Source: Colletes latitarsis
Lineage: Eukaryota; Arthropoda; Insecta; Hymenoptera; Colletidae
Length of the DNA stretch: 64,000 nt
Assembly: GCF_051014445.1 (NCBI RefSeq)
Contig: NW_027488370.1
Location: 2,852,001 to 2,916,000 of the forward strand
Direction: 5' to 3'
Positions 46,961 through 61,600 of the stretch are shown here, piece after piece; the first letter of the stretch is position 1, and every line of letters begins with the position of its first letter. The notes below the pieces were generated by a model, which was given only the letters and a program-made list of their open reading frames with translations, was not told the origin of the DNA and did no database searches. The translations under genes were made by a program, and so were the position numbers.

Positions 46961-47690
46961 ATCACGTAGTAATGTGGTACCACACTGAAACAGTCAATAA
47001 AAGCTGGTTCCGATTAGTATTTTAGAGGATAACGCTGGTTATGACTGATTTAGTTCTGGAATTTGCAAACATCTGGCTCGTACCTTCGCATTTTTCGCCT
47101 ACTTGTTGGCAAGATCCTGGGCATTTTCTGGTTTGGATCACGTAGTAATGCGGTACCACACCGAAACAGTCAATAAAACCTGGTTGCGATTATTATTTTA
47201 GAGGATAACGCCGGTTATGTCTCGGTTATGTCTGGGATTTGCCCACATCTGGCACATACTTTCGCATTTCTCGCATACTTGTTTTTCAGATCCTGGGCTT
47301 TTTCTGGTTTGGATCACGTAGTAATGTGGTACCACACTGAAACAGTCAATAAAAGCTGGTTGCGATTAGTATTTTAGAGGATAACGCTGGTTATGTCTGG
47401 TTTAGTTCTGGTATTTGCAATCATCTGGTTCGTACCTTCGCATTTTTCGCATACTTGATGGCCAGATCCTGGCCTTTTTCTGGTTTGGATCACGTAGTAA
47501 TGTGGTACCACACTAAAACAGCCAACAAAATCTGGTTTCGATTAGTATTTTAGAGGATAACGCTGGTTATGTCTGGTTTAGTTCTGGTATTTGCAATCAT
47601 CTGGCTCGTACCTTCGCATTTTTCGCCTATCTGTTGGGAAGATCCTGGGCATTTTCATGCTTGGACCACGTAGTAATGTGGTATCACACT

Positions 47691-47970
47691 GAAACAGTCA
47701 AATAAACCTGGTTCCGATTAGTATTTCAGAGGATAACGCAGGTTACGTCTGGGTTAGTTCTGGTATTTGCAACCATCTGGCACATACTTTCGCGGTTTTC
47801 GCATACTTGTTGGGCAGATCCTGGGTTTTTTCTGGTTTGGATCCCGTAGTAATGAGGTTCCACACCGAAGCAGTCAATTAAACCTGGTGGCGATTAATAT
47901 TTTAGAGGATAACGCCGGTTATGTCGCGGTTAGATCTGGGATTTGGCCTCATCTGGCTCATACTTTCGCA
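47691..47970 (+). repeat. Intact (empty) paralogue of the insertion site, downstream half identical
   Basis: TTTCAGAGGATAACGCA-GGTTACGTCTGGGT-TAGTTCTGG is uninterrupted here (duplication-equivalent bases at 47745-47758). From that point about 225 bp match the sequence after the element (42801 onward), including the rare CATCTGGCACATAC, TCGCGGTTTTCGC and GTTGGGCAGATCC variants. Upstream of about 47690 it differs from the retrotransposon's left flank. Confidence 0.85.
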
Positions 47971-50900
47971 TTTTTCGCATACTTGTTGGCCAGATCCTGG
48001 CCTTTTTCATGCTTGGACCACGTAGTAATGTGGTTCCACACCGAAACAGCCAATTAAACCTGGTAGCGATTAATATTTTAGACGATAACGCCGGTTATGT
48101 CACGGTTAGGTCTGGGATTTGCCGTCATCTGGTTCGAATTTTCGCATTTCTCGCATACTTGTTGGCCAGATCCTGGGCTTTTTCTGGTTTGGATCACGTA
48201 GTAATGTGGTACCACACTGAAACAGTCAATAAAAGCTGGTTCCGATTAGTATTTTATAGGATAACGCTGTTTATGTCTGGTTTAGTTCTGGTATTTGCAA
48301 TCATCTGGCTCGTACTTTCGCATTTTTCGCCTACTTGTTGGCAAGATCCTGGGCTTTTTCATGCTTGGACCACGTAGTAATGTGGTACCACACTGAAACA
48401 GTCAAATAAACCTGGTTGCGATTAATATTTTAGAGGATAACGCCGGTTATGTCTAGGTTAGTTCTGGTATTTGCCCTCATCTGGCTCGTACTTTCGTATT
48501 TTTCGCATACTTGTTGGCCAGATCCTGGGCTTTTTCTGGTTTGGATCACGTAGTGATGTAGTGCCACACTGAAACAGTCAATAAGAGCTGGTTCCGATTA
48601 GTATTTTACAGGATAACGCCGGTTATGTCTGGGTTAGGTCTGGGATTTGCCCTCATCTGGCACGTACTTTCGCATTTCTCGCATACTTGTTGGCCAGATC
48701 CAGGCCTTTTTCTGGGTTGGATCACGTAGTAATGCGGTACCACACCGAAACAGTCAATTAAACCTGGTTGCGATTAATATTTTAGAGGATAACGCCGGTT
48801 ATGTCACGGTTAGGTCTGGGATTTGCCGTTATCTGGCTCGTATTTTCGCATTTTTCGCCTACTTGTTGGCTAGATCCTGAGCTTTTTCTGGTTGGGATCC
48901 CGTAATAATGACGCTCCACACCGAAACAGTCAATTTAACCTGGGTTCGATTAATATTTTAGAGGATAACGCCGGCTATATCTCGGTTAGGTCTGGGATTT
49001 GCCCTCATCTGGCTCGTACCTTCGCATTTTTCGCATTCTTGTTGGCCAGATCCTGGGCTTTTTCTGGTTTGGATCACGTAGTAATGTGGTACCACACTGA
49101 AACAGTCAATAAAAGCTGGTTCCGATTAGTATTTTACAGGATAACGCCGGTTATGTCTGGGTTAGGTCTGGGATCTGCCCTCATCTGGCCCGTACTTTCG
49201 TATTTTTCGCATACTTGTTGGCCAGATCTTGGGTTTTTTGTGGTTTGGATCCCGTCGTAATGTGTTTCCACACCGAAGCAGTCAATTAAACCTGGTTGCG
49301 ATGAATATTTCGGAGGATAACGCCGGTTATGTCTCGGTTAGGTCTGGGATTTGCCCTCATCTGTCTCGTACTTTCGCATTTTTCGCATACTTGTTGGCCA
49401 GATCCTGGCATTTTTCTGGTCTGTATCACGTAGTAATGCGGTACCACACCGTAACAGTCAATTGAACCTGATTGCGGTTAATATTTTGGATGATAACGCC
49501 GGTTATGTCTGGGTTAGGACTGGGATTTGCCCTTATCTGGCTCGTACTTTCGCATTTCTCGCATACCTGTTGGCCAGATCCTGGGCTGTTTCTGGTTTGG
49601 ATCACGTACAAATGCGGTACCAGACCGAAACAGTCAATTAATCCTGGTTGCGATTAATATTTTAGAGGATAACACCGGTTATGTCTCTGGTAGTTCTGGG
49701 ATTTGCCCTCATCTGGCTAGTACCTTCGCATTTTTCGCCTACTTGTTGGCTAGATCCTGAGCTTTTTCTGGTTTAGATCACGTAGTAATGTGGTTCCACA
49801 CCGAAACAGCCAATTAAACCTGGTAGCGATTAATATTTTAGACGATAACGCCGGTTATGTCACGGTTAGGTCTGGGATTTGCCGTCATCTGGCTCGAATT
49901 TTCGCATTTCTCGCATACTTGTTGGCCAGATCCTGGGCTTTTTCTGGTTTGGATCACGTAGTAATGTGGTACCACACTGAAACAGTCAATAAAAGCTGGT
50001 TCCGATCAGTATTTTATAGGATAACGCTGGTTATGTCTGGTTTAGTTCTGGTATTTGCAATCATCTGGCTCGTACCTTCGCATTTTTCGCCTACTTGTTG
50101 GCAAGATCCTGGGCTTTTTCATGCTTGGACCACGTAGTAATGTGGTACCACACTGAAACAGTCAAATAAACTTGGTTGCGATTAATATTTTAGAGGATAA
50201 CGCCGGTTATGTCTAGGTTAGTTCTGGTATTTGCCCTCATCTGGCTCGTACTTTCGTATTTTTCGCATACTTGTTGGCCAGATCCTGGGCTTTTTCTGGT
50301 TTGGATCACGTAGTGATGTGGTGCCACACTGAAACAGTCAATAAGAGCTGGTTCCGATTAGTATTTTACAGGATAACGCCGGTTATGTCTGGGTTAGGTC
50401 TGGGATTTGCCCTCATCTGGCACGTACTTTCGCATTTCACGCATACTTGTTGGCCAGATGCAGGCCTTCTTCTGGTTTGGATCACGTAGTAATGCGGTAC
50501 CACACCGAAACAGTCAATTAAACCTGGTTGCGATTAATATTTTAGAGGATAACGCCGGTTATGTCACGGTTAGGTCTGGGATTTGCCGTCATCAAGCTCG
50601 TATTTTCGCATTTTTCGCCTACTTGTTGGCTAGATCCTTAGCGTTTTCTGGTTTGGATCCCGTAATAATGACGCTCCACACCGAAACAGTCAATTTAACC
50701 TGGGTTCGATTAATATTTTAGAGGATAACGCCGGCTATATCTCGGTTAGGTCTGGGATTTGCCCTCATCTGGCTCGTACCTTCGCATTTTTCGCATTCTT
50801 GTTGGCCAGATCCTGGGCTTTATCTGGTTTGTATCCCGCCGTAATGTGGTTCCACACCGAAACAGTCAATTAAACCCGGTTGCGTTTAATATTTTAGAGG

Positions 50901-53750
50901 ATAACGCCGGTTATGTCTGGGTTAGGTCTGGGATTTGCCCTCATCTGGCTCGTACTTTCGCATTTCTCGCATACTTGTTGGCCAGATCCTGGGCTTTTTC
51001 TGGTTTAGATCACGTAGTAATGTGGTTCCACACCGAAACAGCCAATTAAACCTGGTAGCGATTAATATTTTAGACGATAACGCCGGTTATGTCACGGTTA
51101 GGTCTGGGATTTGCCGTCATCTGGCTCGAATTTTCGCATTTCTCGCATACTTGTTGGCCAGATCCTGGGCTTTTTCAGGTTTGGATCACGTAGTAATGTG
51201 GTACCACACTGAAACAGTCAATAAAAGCTGGTTACAATTAGTATTTTATAGGATAACGCTGGTTATGTCTGGTTTAGTGCTGGTATTTGCAATCATCTGG
51301 CTCGTACCTTCGCATTTTTCGCCTACTTGTTGGCAAGATCCTGGGCTTTTTCATGCTTGGACCACGTAGTAATGTGGTACCACACTGAAACAGTCAAATA
51401 AACCTGGTTGCGATTAATATTTTAGAGGATAACGCCGGGTATGTCTAGGTTAGTTCTGGTATTTGCCCTCATCTGGCTCGTACTTTCGTATTTTTCGCAT
51501 ACTTGTTGGCCAGATCCTGGGCTTTTTCTGGTTTGGATCACGTAGTGATGTAGTGCCACACTGAAACAGTCAATAAGAGCTGGTTCCGATTAGTGTTTTA
51601 CAGGATAACGCCGGTTATGTCTGGGTTAGGTCTGGGATTTGCCCTCATCTGGCACGTACTTTCGCATTTCTCGCATACTTCTTGGCCAGATCCAGGCCTT
51701 TTTCTGGTTTGGATCACGTAGTAATGCGGTACCACACCGAAACAGTCAATTAAACCTGGTTGCGATTAATATTTTAGAGGATAACGCCGGTTATGTCACG
51801 GTTAGGTCTGGGATTTGCCGTTATCTGGCTCGTATTTTCGCATTTTTCGCCTACTTGTTGGCTAGATCCTGAGCTTTTTCTGGTTTGGATCCCGTAATAA
51901 TGACGCTCCACACCGAAACAGTCAGTTTAACCTGGGTTCGATTAATATTTTAGAGGATAACGCCGGCTATATCTCGGTTACGTCTGGGATTTGCCCTCAT
52001 CTGGCTCGTACCTTCGCATTTTTCGCATTCTTGTTGGCCAGATCCTGGGCTATTTCTGGTTTGGATCACGTAGTAATGTGGTACCACACTGAAACAGTCA
52101 ATAAAAGCTGGTTCCGATTAGTATTTTACAGGATAACGCCGGTTATGTCTGGGTTAGGTCTGGGATCTGCCCTCATCTGGCCCGTACTTTCGCATTTTTC
52201 GCATTCTTGTGGGCCAGATCTTGGGTTTTTTGTGGTTTGGCTCCCGTCGCAATGTGTTTCCACACCGAAGCAGTCAATTAAACCAGGTTGCGATGAATAT
52301 TTCGGAGGATAACGCCGGTTATGTCTCGGTTAGGTCTGGGATTTGCCCTCATCTGTCTCGTACTTTCGCATTTTTCGCATACTTGTTGGCCAGATCCTGG
52401 CATTTTTCTGGTCTGTATCACGTAGTAATGCGGTACCACACCGTAACAGTCAATTGAACCTGGTTGCGGTTAATATTTTGGATGATAACGCCGGTTATGT
52501 CTGGGTTAGGTCTGGGATTTGCCCTTATCTGGCTCGTACTTTCGCATTTCTCGCATACCTGTTGGCCAGATCCTGGGCTGTTTCTGGTTTGGATCACGTA
52601 CAAATGCGGTACCAGACCGAAACAGTCAATTAATCCTGGTTGCGATTAATATTTTAGAGGATAACACCGGTTACGTCTCTGTTAGTTCTGGGATTTGCCC
52701 TCATCTGGCTAGTACCTTCGCATTTTTCGCCTACTTGTTGGCTAGATCCTGAGCTTTTTCTGGTTTGGATCCAGTAATAATGACGCTCCACACCGAAACA
52801 GCCAATTTAACCTGGGTTCGATTAATATTTTAGAGGATAACGCCGGTTATATCTCGGTTAGGTCTGGGATTTGCCCTCATCTGGCTCGTACCTTCGCATT
52901 TTTCGCATTCTTGTGGGCCAGATCCTGGCCTTTTTCTGGCTGGGATAACGTAGTAATGCGGTACCACACTCAAACAGTCAATTAAACCTGGTTGCGATTA
53001 ATATTTTAGAGGATAGCGCCGGTTATTTCTCGGTTAGGTCTGGGATTTGCCCTCATCTGTCTCCTACTATCACATTTTTCGCATACTTGTTGGCCAGATC
53101 CTGGCCTTTTTCTGGTCTGTATCACGTAGTAATGCGGTACCACACCGAAACAGTCAATTAAACCTGGTTGCGATTAATATTTTAGAGGATAACGCTGGTT
53201 ATGTCTGGGTTAGTACTGGTATTTGCAATCATCAGGCTCATACTTTCGCAATTTTCGCGTACTTGTTGGCCAGATCTTGGGTTTTTTGTGGTTTGGATCC
53301 CGTCGTAATGTGGATCCACACCGAAGCAGTCAATTAAACCTGGTTGCGATTAATATTTTAGAGGATAACGCTGGTTATGTCTGGGTTAGTTCAGGTATTT
53401 GCAATCATCTGGCTCATACTTTCGCAATTTTCGCGTACTTGTTGGCCAGATCTTGGGTTTCTTGTGGTTTGGATCCCGTCGTAATGTGGATCCACACCGA
53501 GGCAGTCAATTAAGCCTGGCTGCGATGAATATTTTAGAGGATAACGCTGCTTATGTTTGGGTTAGTTCTGCTATTTCCAATCATCTGGCTCGTACTTTCG
53601 CATTTCTGGCATACTTGTGGGCAGATCCTGGGCTTTATCTGGTTTGTATCCCGTCGTAATGTGGTTCCACACCGAAACAGTCAATTAAACCCGGTTGCGA
53701 TTAATATTTTAGAGGATAACGCCGGTTATGTCTGGGTTAGGCCTGGGATT
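47943..53750 (+). repeat. 17-monomer (2992-bp) higher-order repeat
   Basis: Units at 47943, 48647 and 49351 recur at 50935, 51639 and 52343, each exactly 2992 bp (17 x 176) later. Private variants shared by both copies include TTTAGACGATAACGCC, CGTAGTGATG, CATCTGGCACGTAC, GATGATAACGCC and GTACAAATGCGG. A further start of the unit, shortened by about one monomer, is at 53750. Confidence 0.88.
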
Positions 53751-56700
53751 TGCCCTCATCTGGCTCGTACTTTCGCATTTCTCGCATACTTGTTGGCCAA
53801 ATCCTGGGCTTTTTCTGGTTTAGATCACGTAGTAATGTGGTTCCACACCGAAACAGTCAATTAAACCTGGTTGCGATTAATATTTTAGACGATAACGCCG
53901 GTTATGTCACGGTTAGGTCTGGGATTTGCCGTCATCTTGCTCGAATTTTCGCATTTCTCGCACACTTGTTGGCCAGCTCCTGGGCTTTTTCTGGTTTGGA
54001 TCACGTAGTAATGTGGTACCACACTGAAACAGTCAATAAAAGCTGGTTCCGATTAGTATTTTTTAGGATAACGCTGGTTATGTCTGGTTTAGTTCTGGTA
54101 TTTGCAATCATCAGGCTCGTACCTTCGCATTTTTCGCCTATTTGTTGGGAAGATCCTGGGCTTTTTCATGCTTGGACCACGTAGTAATGTGGTATCACAC
54201 TGAAACAGTCAAATAAACCTGGTTCCGATTAATATTTAACAGGATAACGCCGGCTGTGTCTCGGTTAGGTCTGAGATTTTCCCTCATTTGGCTCGTACCT
54301 CCGCATTTTTCGCATACTTGTTGGCAAGATCCTGGGCTTTTTCTGGTTTGGATCACGTAGTAATGCGGTACAACACCGAAGCGGTCAATTCAACCTCGTG
54401 GCGATTAATATTTTAGAGGATAACGCCGGTTATGTCTCCGTCAGGTTTGGTATTTTCCCTCATCTGGCTCGTAATTTCGCATTTTTCGCATACTTGTTGG
54501 CCAGATCCTGACCTTTTTCATGCTTGGACCACGTAGCAATGTGGTATCACACTGAAACAGTCAAATAAACCTGGTTCCGATTAGTATTTCGGAGGATAAC
54601 GCTGGTTATGTCTGGTTTAGTTCTGGTATTTGCAATCATCTGGCTCGTACCTTCTCATTTTTCGCCTACTTGTGGCAAGATCCTGGGCTTTTTCTGGTTT
54701 GGATCAGGTAGTAATGCGGTACCACACCTTAACAGTCAATTAAACCTGGTTCCGAATAATATTTTAGAGGTTAACGCAGGTAACGTCTGGGTTAGTTCTG
54801 GTATTTGCAATCATCAGGCTCATACTTTCGCAATTTTCGCGTACTTGTTGGCCAGATCTTGGGTTTTTTGTGGTTTGGATCCCGTCGTAATGTGGATCCA
54901 CACCGAAGCAGTCAATTAAACCTGGTTGCGATTAATATTTTAGAGGATAACGCTGGTTATGTCTGGGTTAGTTCAGGTATTTGCAATCATCTGGCTCATA
55001 CTTTCGCAATTTTCGCGTACTTGTTGGCCAGATCTTGGGATTCTTGTGGTTTGGATCCCGTCGTAATGTGGATCCACACCGAGGCAGTCAATTAAGCCTG
55101 GCTGCGATGAATATTTTAGAGGATAACGCTGCTTATGTTTGGGTTAGTTCTGCTATTTGCAATCATCTGGCTCGTACTTTCGCATTTCTGGCATACTTGT
55201 GGGCAGATCCTGGGCTTTATCTGGTTTGTATCCCGTCGTAATGTGGTTCCACACCGAAACAGTCAATTAAACCCGGTTGCGATTAATATTTTAGAGGATA
55301 ACGCCGGTTATGTCTGGGTTAGGTCTGGGATTTGCCCTCATCTGGCTCGTACTTTCGCATTTCTCGCATACTTGTTGGCCAAATCCTGGGCTTTTTCTGG
55401 TTTAGATCACGTAGTAATGTGGTTCCACACCGAAACAGTCAATTAAACCTGGTTGCGATTAATATTTTAGACGATAACGCCGGTTATGTCACGGTTAGGT
55501 CTGGGATATGCCCTCATCTGGCCCGTACTTTCGTATTTTTCGCATACTTGTTGGCCAGATCCTGGGCTTTTTCTGGTTTGGATCACGTAGTAATGTGGTA
55601 CCACACTGAAACAGTCAATAAAAGCTGGTTCCGATTAGTATTTTATAGGATAACACCGGCTATGTCTGGGTTAGGTCTGGGATTTGCCCTCATCTGGCTC
55701 GTACTTTCGCATTTCTCGCACACTTGTTGGCCAGATCCTGGCCTTTTCCTGGTTTGGATCACGTAGTAATGCGGTACCACACCGACACAGTCAATAAAAC
55801 CTGGTTGCGATTAATATTTTAGAGGATAACGCCGGTTATGTCTCGGTTATGTCTGGGATTTGCCCTCATCTGGCACATACTTTCGAATTTCTCGCATACT
55901 TGATGGCCAGATCCTGGCCTTTTTCTGGCTTGGACCACGTAGTAATGTGGTACCACACCGAAACAGTCAATACAAGCTGGTTGCGATTGATATTTTAGAG
56001 GATAACGCCGGTTATGTCTGGGTTAGGTCTGGTATTTGCCCCTCATCTGGCTCGTACTTTCGCATTTTTCGCATACTTGTTCTTCAGATCCTGGGCTTTT
56101 TCTGGTTTGGATCACGTAGTAATGTGGTACCACACTAAAACAGCCAACAAAAGCTGGTTCCGATTAGTATTTTAGAGGATAACGCTGGTTATGTCTGGTT
56201 TAGTTCTGGTATTTGCAATCATCTGGCTCGTACCTTCGCATTTTTCGCCTATTTGTTGGGAAGATCCTGGGCTTTTTCATGCTTGGACCACGTAGTAATG
56301 TGGTATCACACTGAAACAGTCAAATAAACCTGGTTCCGATTAATATTTAACAGGATAACGCCGGCTATATCTCGGTTAGGTCTGGGATTTTCCCTCATTT
56401 GGCTCGTACCTCCGCATTTTTCGCATACTTGTTGGCAAGATCCTGGGCTTTTTCTGGTTTGGATCACGTAGTAATGCGGTACAACACCGAAGCGGTCAAT
56501 TCAACCTCGTGGCGATTAATATTTTAGAGGATAACGCCGGTTATGTCTCCGTCAGGTTTGGTATTTTCCCTCATCTGGCTCGTAATTTCGCATTTTTCGC
56601 ATACTTGTTGGCCAGATCCTGACCTTTTTCATGCTTGGACCACGTAGCAATGTGGTATCACACTGAAACAGTCAAATAAACCTGGTTCCGATTAGTATTT

Positions 56701-57030
56701 CGGAGGATAACGCTGGTTATGTCTGGTTTAGTTCTGGTATTTGCAATCATCTGGCTCGTACCTTCTCATTTTTCGCCTACTTGTGGCAAGACCCTGGGCT
56801 TTTTCTGGTTTGGATCAGGTAGTAATGCGGTACCACACCTTAACAGTCAATTAAACCTGGTTCCGAATAATATTTTAGAGGTTAACGCAGGTAACGTCTG
56901 GGTTAGTTCTGGTATTTGCAACCATCTGGCACATACTTTCGCATTTCTCGCATACTTGTTGGCCAGATCCAGGGCTTTATCTGGTTTGTATCCCGTCGTA
57001 ATGTGGTTCCACACCGAAACAGTCAATTAA
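53047..57030 (+). repeat. 9- and 12-monomer higher-order repeats
   Basis: Monomers at 53223, 53399, 53553 and 53750 recur at 54805, 54981, 55135 and 55332, offset 1582 bp (nine monomers minus 2 bp). The 54608 monomer recurs at 56719, offset 2111 bp (twelve monomers minus 1 bp), with shared variants CTTCTCATTTTTCGCC and GAGGTTAACGCAGGTAACG. The two periods overlap, as expected after nested unequal exchanges. Confidence 0.8.
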
Positions 57031-58620
57031 ACCCGGTTGCGATTAATATTTTAGAGGATAGCGCCGGTTATGTCTGGGTTAGGTCTGGGATTTGCCCTCA
57101 TCTGGCTCGTACTTTCGCATTTCTCGCATGCTTGTTGGCCAGATCCTGGCCTTTTTCTGGCTTGGACCACGTAGTAATGTGGTACCACACCGATACAGTC
57201 AATACAAGCTGGTTTCGATTAATATTTTAGAGGATAACGCCGGTTGTGTCTCGATTAGGTCTGGGATTTGCCCTCATCTGGCTCGTACTTTCGCATTTCT
57301 CGCATACTTGTTGGCCAGATCCTGGGCTTTTTCTGGTTTAGATCACGTAGTAATGTGGTTCCACACCGAAACAGTCAAATAAACCTGGTTCCGATTAATA
57401 TTTAACAGGATAACGCCGGCTATGTCTCGGTTAGTTTTGGGATTTTCCCTCATCTGGCTCGTAATTTCGCATTTTTCGCATACTTGTTGGCCATATCCTG
57501 GCCTTTTTCATGCTTGGACCACGTAGTAATGTGGCACCACACTGAAACAGTCAAATAAACCTGGTTCCGATTAGTATTTTAGAGGATAACACTGGTTATG
57601 TCTGGTTTAGTTCTGGTATTTGCAATCATCTGGCTCGTACCTTCTCATTTCTCGCCTACTTGTGGCAAGATCCTGGGCTTTTTCTGCTTGGATCAGGTAG
57701 TAATGCGGTACCACACCTTAGCAGTCAATTAAACCTGGTTCCGAATAGTATTTTAGAGGATCACGCAGGTTACGTCTGGGTTAGTTCTGGTATTTGCAAT
57801 CATCTGGTACATACTTTCGCGTTTTTCGCATACTTGTTGGCAGATCCTGGGTTTTTTCTGGTTTGGATCCGGTAGTAATGAGGTTCCACACCGAAGCAGT
57901 CAACTAAACCGGGTGGCGATTAATATTTTAGAGGATAACGCCGGTTATGTCTCGGTTAGGTCTGGGATTTGGCCTCATCTGGCTCATACTTTCGCATTTC
58001 TCGCATACTTGTTGGCCAGATCTAGGGCTTTATCTGGTTTGTATCCCGTCGTAATGTGGTTCCACACCGAAACAGTCAATTAAACCCGGTTGCGATTAAT
58101 ATTTAACAGGATAACGCCGGCTATGTCTCGGTTAGGTCTGGGATTTGCCCTCATCTGGCTCGTACCTTCGCATTTTTCGCATACTTGTTGGCCAGATCCT
58201 GGGCTTTTTCTGGTTTGGATCACGTAGTGATGTAGTGCCACACTGAAACAGTCAATAAGAGCTGGTTCCGATTAGTATTTTACAGGATAACGCCGGTTAT
58301 GTCTGGGTTAGTTCTGGTATTTGCAATCATCTAGCTCGTACCTTCGCATTTTTCGCCTACTTGTTGGCAGGATCCTGGGCTTTTTCATGCTTGGATCACG
58401 TAGTAATGTGATACCACACTGAAACTGTCAAATAAACCTGGTTCCGATTAATATTTTACAGGATAACGCCGGCTATGTCTCGGTTAGGTCTAGGATTTTC
58501 CCACATCTGGCTCGTACCTCCGCATTTTTCGCATACTTGTTGGCAAGATCCTGGGCTTTTTCTGGTTTGGATCAGGTAGTAATGCGGTACCACGCCGAAA
58601 CAGTCAATTAAACCTGGTTG

Positions 58621-61600
58621 CGATTAATATTTTAGAGGATTGCGCCGGTTATGTCTCGGTTAGTTCTGGGATTTGCCCTCATCTGTCTAGTACTTTCGCA
58701 TTTCTCGCATACATTTTGGCCAGATCCTGGACTTTTTCTGGTTTGGATCACGTAGTAATGTGGTAACACACTGAAACAGTCAATGAAAGCAGGTTCCGAT
58801 TAATATTTCAGAGGATAACGCTGGTTATGTCTGGTTTAGTTCTGGTATTTGCAATCATCTAGCTCGTACCTTCGCATTTTTCGCCTACTTGTTGGCAGGA
58901 TCCTGGGCTTTCTCATGCTTGGATCACGTAGTAATGTGGTACCACACTGAAACAGTCAAATAAACCTGGTTCCGATTAATATTTTACAGGATAACGCCGG
59001 CTATGTCTCGGTTAGGTCTGGGATTTTCCCACATCTGGCTCGTACCTCCGCATTTTTCGCATACTTGTTGGCAAGATCCTGGGCTTTTTCTGGTTTGGAT
59101 CACGTAGTAATGCGGTACCACACCGAAGCAGTCAATTCAACCTTGTGGCGATTAATATTTTAGAGGATAACGCCGGTTATGTCTCCGTTAGGTTTGGGAT
59201 TTTCCCTCATCTGGCTCGTAATTTCGCATTTTTCGCATACTTGTTGGCCAGATCCTGGCCTTTTTCATGCTTGGACCACGTAGTAATGTGGTACCACACT
59301 GAAACAGTCAAATAAACCTGGTTCCGATTAGTATTTTAGAGGATAACGCTGGTTATGCCTGGTTTAGTTCTGGTATTTGCAATCATCTGGCTCGTACCTT
59401 CGCATTTTTCGACTAGTTGTGGCAAGATCCTGGGCTTTTTCTGGTTTGGATCAGGTAGTAATGCGGTACCACACCTTAACAGTCAATTAAACCTGGTTCC
59501 GAATAGTATTTTAGAGGATAACGCCGGTTACGTCTGGGTTAGTTCTGGTATTTGCAATCATCTGGCACATACTTTCGCGTTTTTCGCATACTTGTTGGGC
59601 AGATCCTGGGTTTTTTCTGGTTTGGATCCCGTAGTAATGAGGTTCCACACCGAAGCAGTCAATTAAACCTGGTTGCGATTAATATTTTAGACGATAACGC
59701 CGGTTATGTCACGGTCAGGTCTGGGATTTGCCGTCATCTGGCTCGAATTTTCGCATTTCTCGCATACTTGTTGGCCAGATCCTGGGCTTTTTCTGGTTTG
59801 CATCACGTAGTAATGTGGTACCACACTGAAACAGTCAAATAAACCTGGTTCCGATTAATATTTTACAGGATAACGCCGGCTGTGTCTCGGTTAGGTCTGG
59901 GATTTTCCCTCATCTGGCTCATGCTTTCGCGTTTTTCGAATACATCTTGGCAAGATCCAGGCCTTTTTCTGGTTTGGATCACGTCAAATGCGGTACCACA
60001 CCGAAACAGTCAATTAAACCTGGTGGCGATTAAAATTTTAGAGGATAACGCCGGTTTTGTCTCGGTTAGGTCTGGGATTTTCCCTCATCTGTCTCCTAAT
60101 TTCGCATTTTTCGCATACTTGTGGGCCAGATCCTGGCCTTTTTCATGCTTGGACCACGCAGTAATGTGGTATCACACTGAAACAGTCAATTAAACCTGGT
60201 TGCGATTAATATTTTAGAGGATAACGCCGGTTATGTCTGGGTGAGGTCTGGGATTTGCCCACATCTGGCTCGTACTTTCGCATTTTTCGCATACTTGTTG
60301 GCCAGATCCTGGGCTATTTCTGTTTTGGGACCCGTAATAATGACGCTCCACACCGAAACAGTCAATTAAGCATGGTTGCGATTAATATTTTGGAGGATAA
60401 CGCTGGTTATGTCTGGGGTAGTTCTGGTATTTGCAATCATCTGTCTCATTCGTTCGCAATTTTCGCATACTCGTTGGCAAGATCCTAGGCTTTTCCTGGT
60501 TTGGATCACGCAGTAATGCGGTACCACACCGTAGCAGTCAATTAAACCTGGTTGCGATTAATATGTTGGAGGATAACGCCGGTTATGTCTCGGTTAGTTC
60601 TGGTATTTGCTATCATCTGGCTCGTACCTTCGCATTTTTCGCCTACTTGTTGGCAAGATCCTGGGCTTTTTCATGCTTGGACCATGTAGTAATGTGGTAC
60701 CACACTGAAACAGTCAAATAAACCTGGTTCCGATTAATATTTAACAGGATAACGCCGGCTATGTCTCCGTTAGGTTTGGGATTTTCCCTCATCGGGCTCG
60801 TAATTTCGCATTTTTCGCATACTTGTTGGCCAGATCCTGGCCTTTTTCATGCTTGGACCACGTAGTAATGTGGTTCCACACCGAAACAGTCAATTAAACC
60901 AGGTTGCGATTAATATTTTAGAGGATAACGCCGGTTATGTCTGGTTTAGTTCTGGTATTTGCAATCATCTAGCTCGTACCTTCGCATTTTTCGCCTACTT
61001 GTTGGCAGGATCCTGGGCTTTTTCATGCTTGGATCACGTAGTAATGAGATACCACACTGAAACTGTCAAATAAACCTGGTTCCGATTAATATTTTACAGG
61101 ATAACGCCGGTTTTGTCTCGGTTAGGTCTAGGATTTTCCCACATCTGGCTCGTACCTCCGCATTTTTCGCATACTTGTTGGCAAGATCCTGGGCTTTTTC
61201 TGGTTTGGATCACGTAGTAATGCGGTACCACACCGAAGCAGTCAATTAAACCAGGTTGCGATTAATATTTTAGAGGATAACGCCGGTTATGTCTGGGTTA
61301 GGTCTGGTATTTGCAATCATCTGGCTCATACTTTCGCGTTTTTCGAATACATCTTGGCAAGATCCTGGCCTTTTTCTGGTTTGGATCACGTAGTAATGCG
61401 GTACCACACCGAAACAGTCAATTAAACCTGGTTGCGATTAATATTTTAGAGGATAGCGCCGGTCATTTCTCGGCTAGGTCTGGGATTTGCCCTCATCTGT
61501 CTCGTACTTTCGCATTTTTCGCCTACTTGTTGGCCAGATCCTGGGCTTTTTCATGCTTGGATCACGTAGTAATGTGGTACCACACTGAAACAGTTAAATA

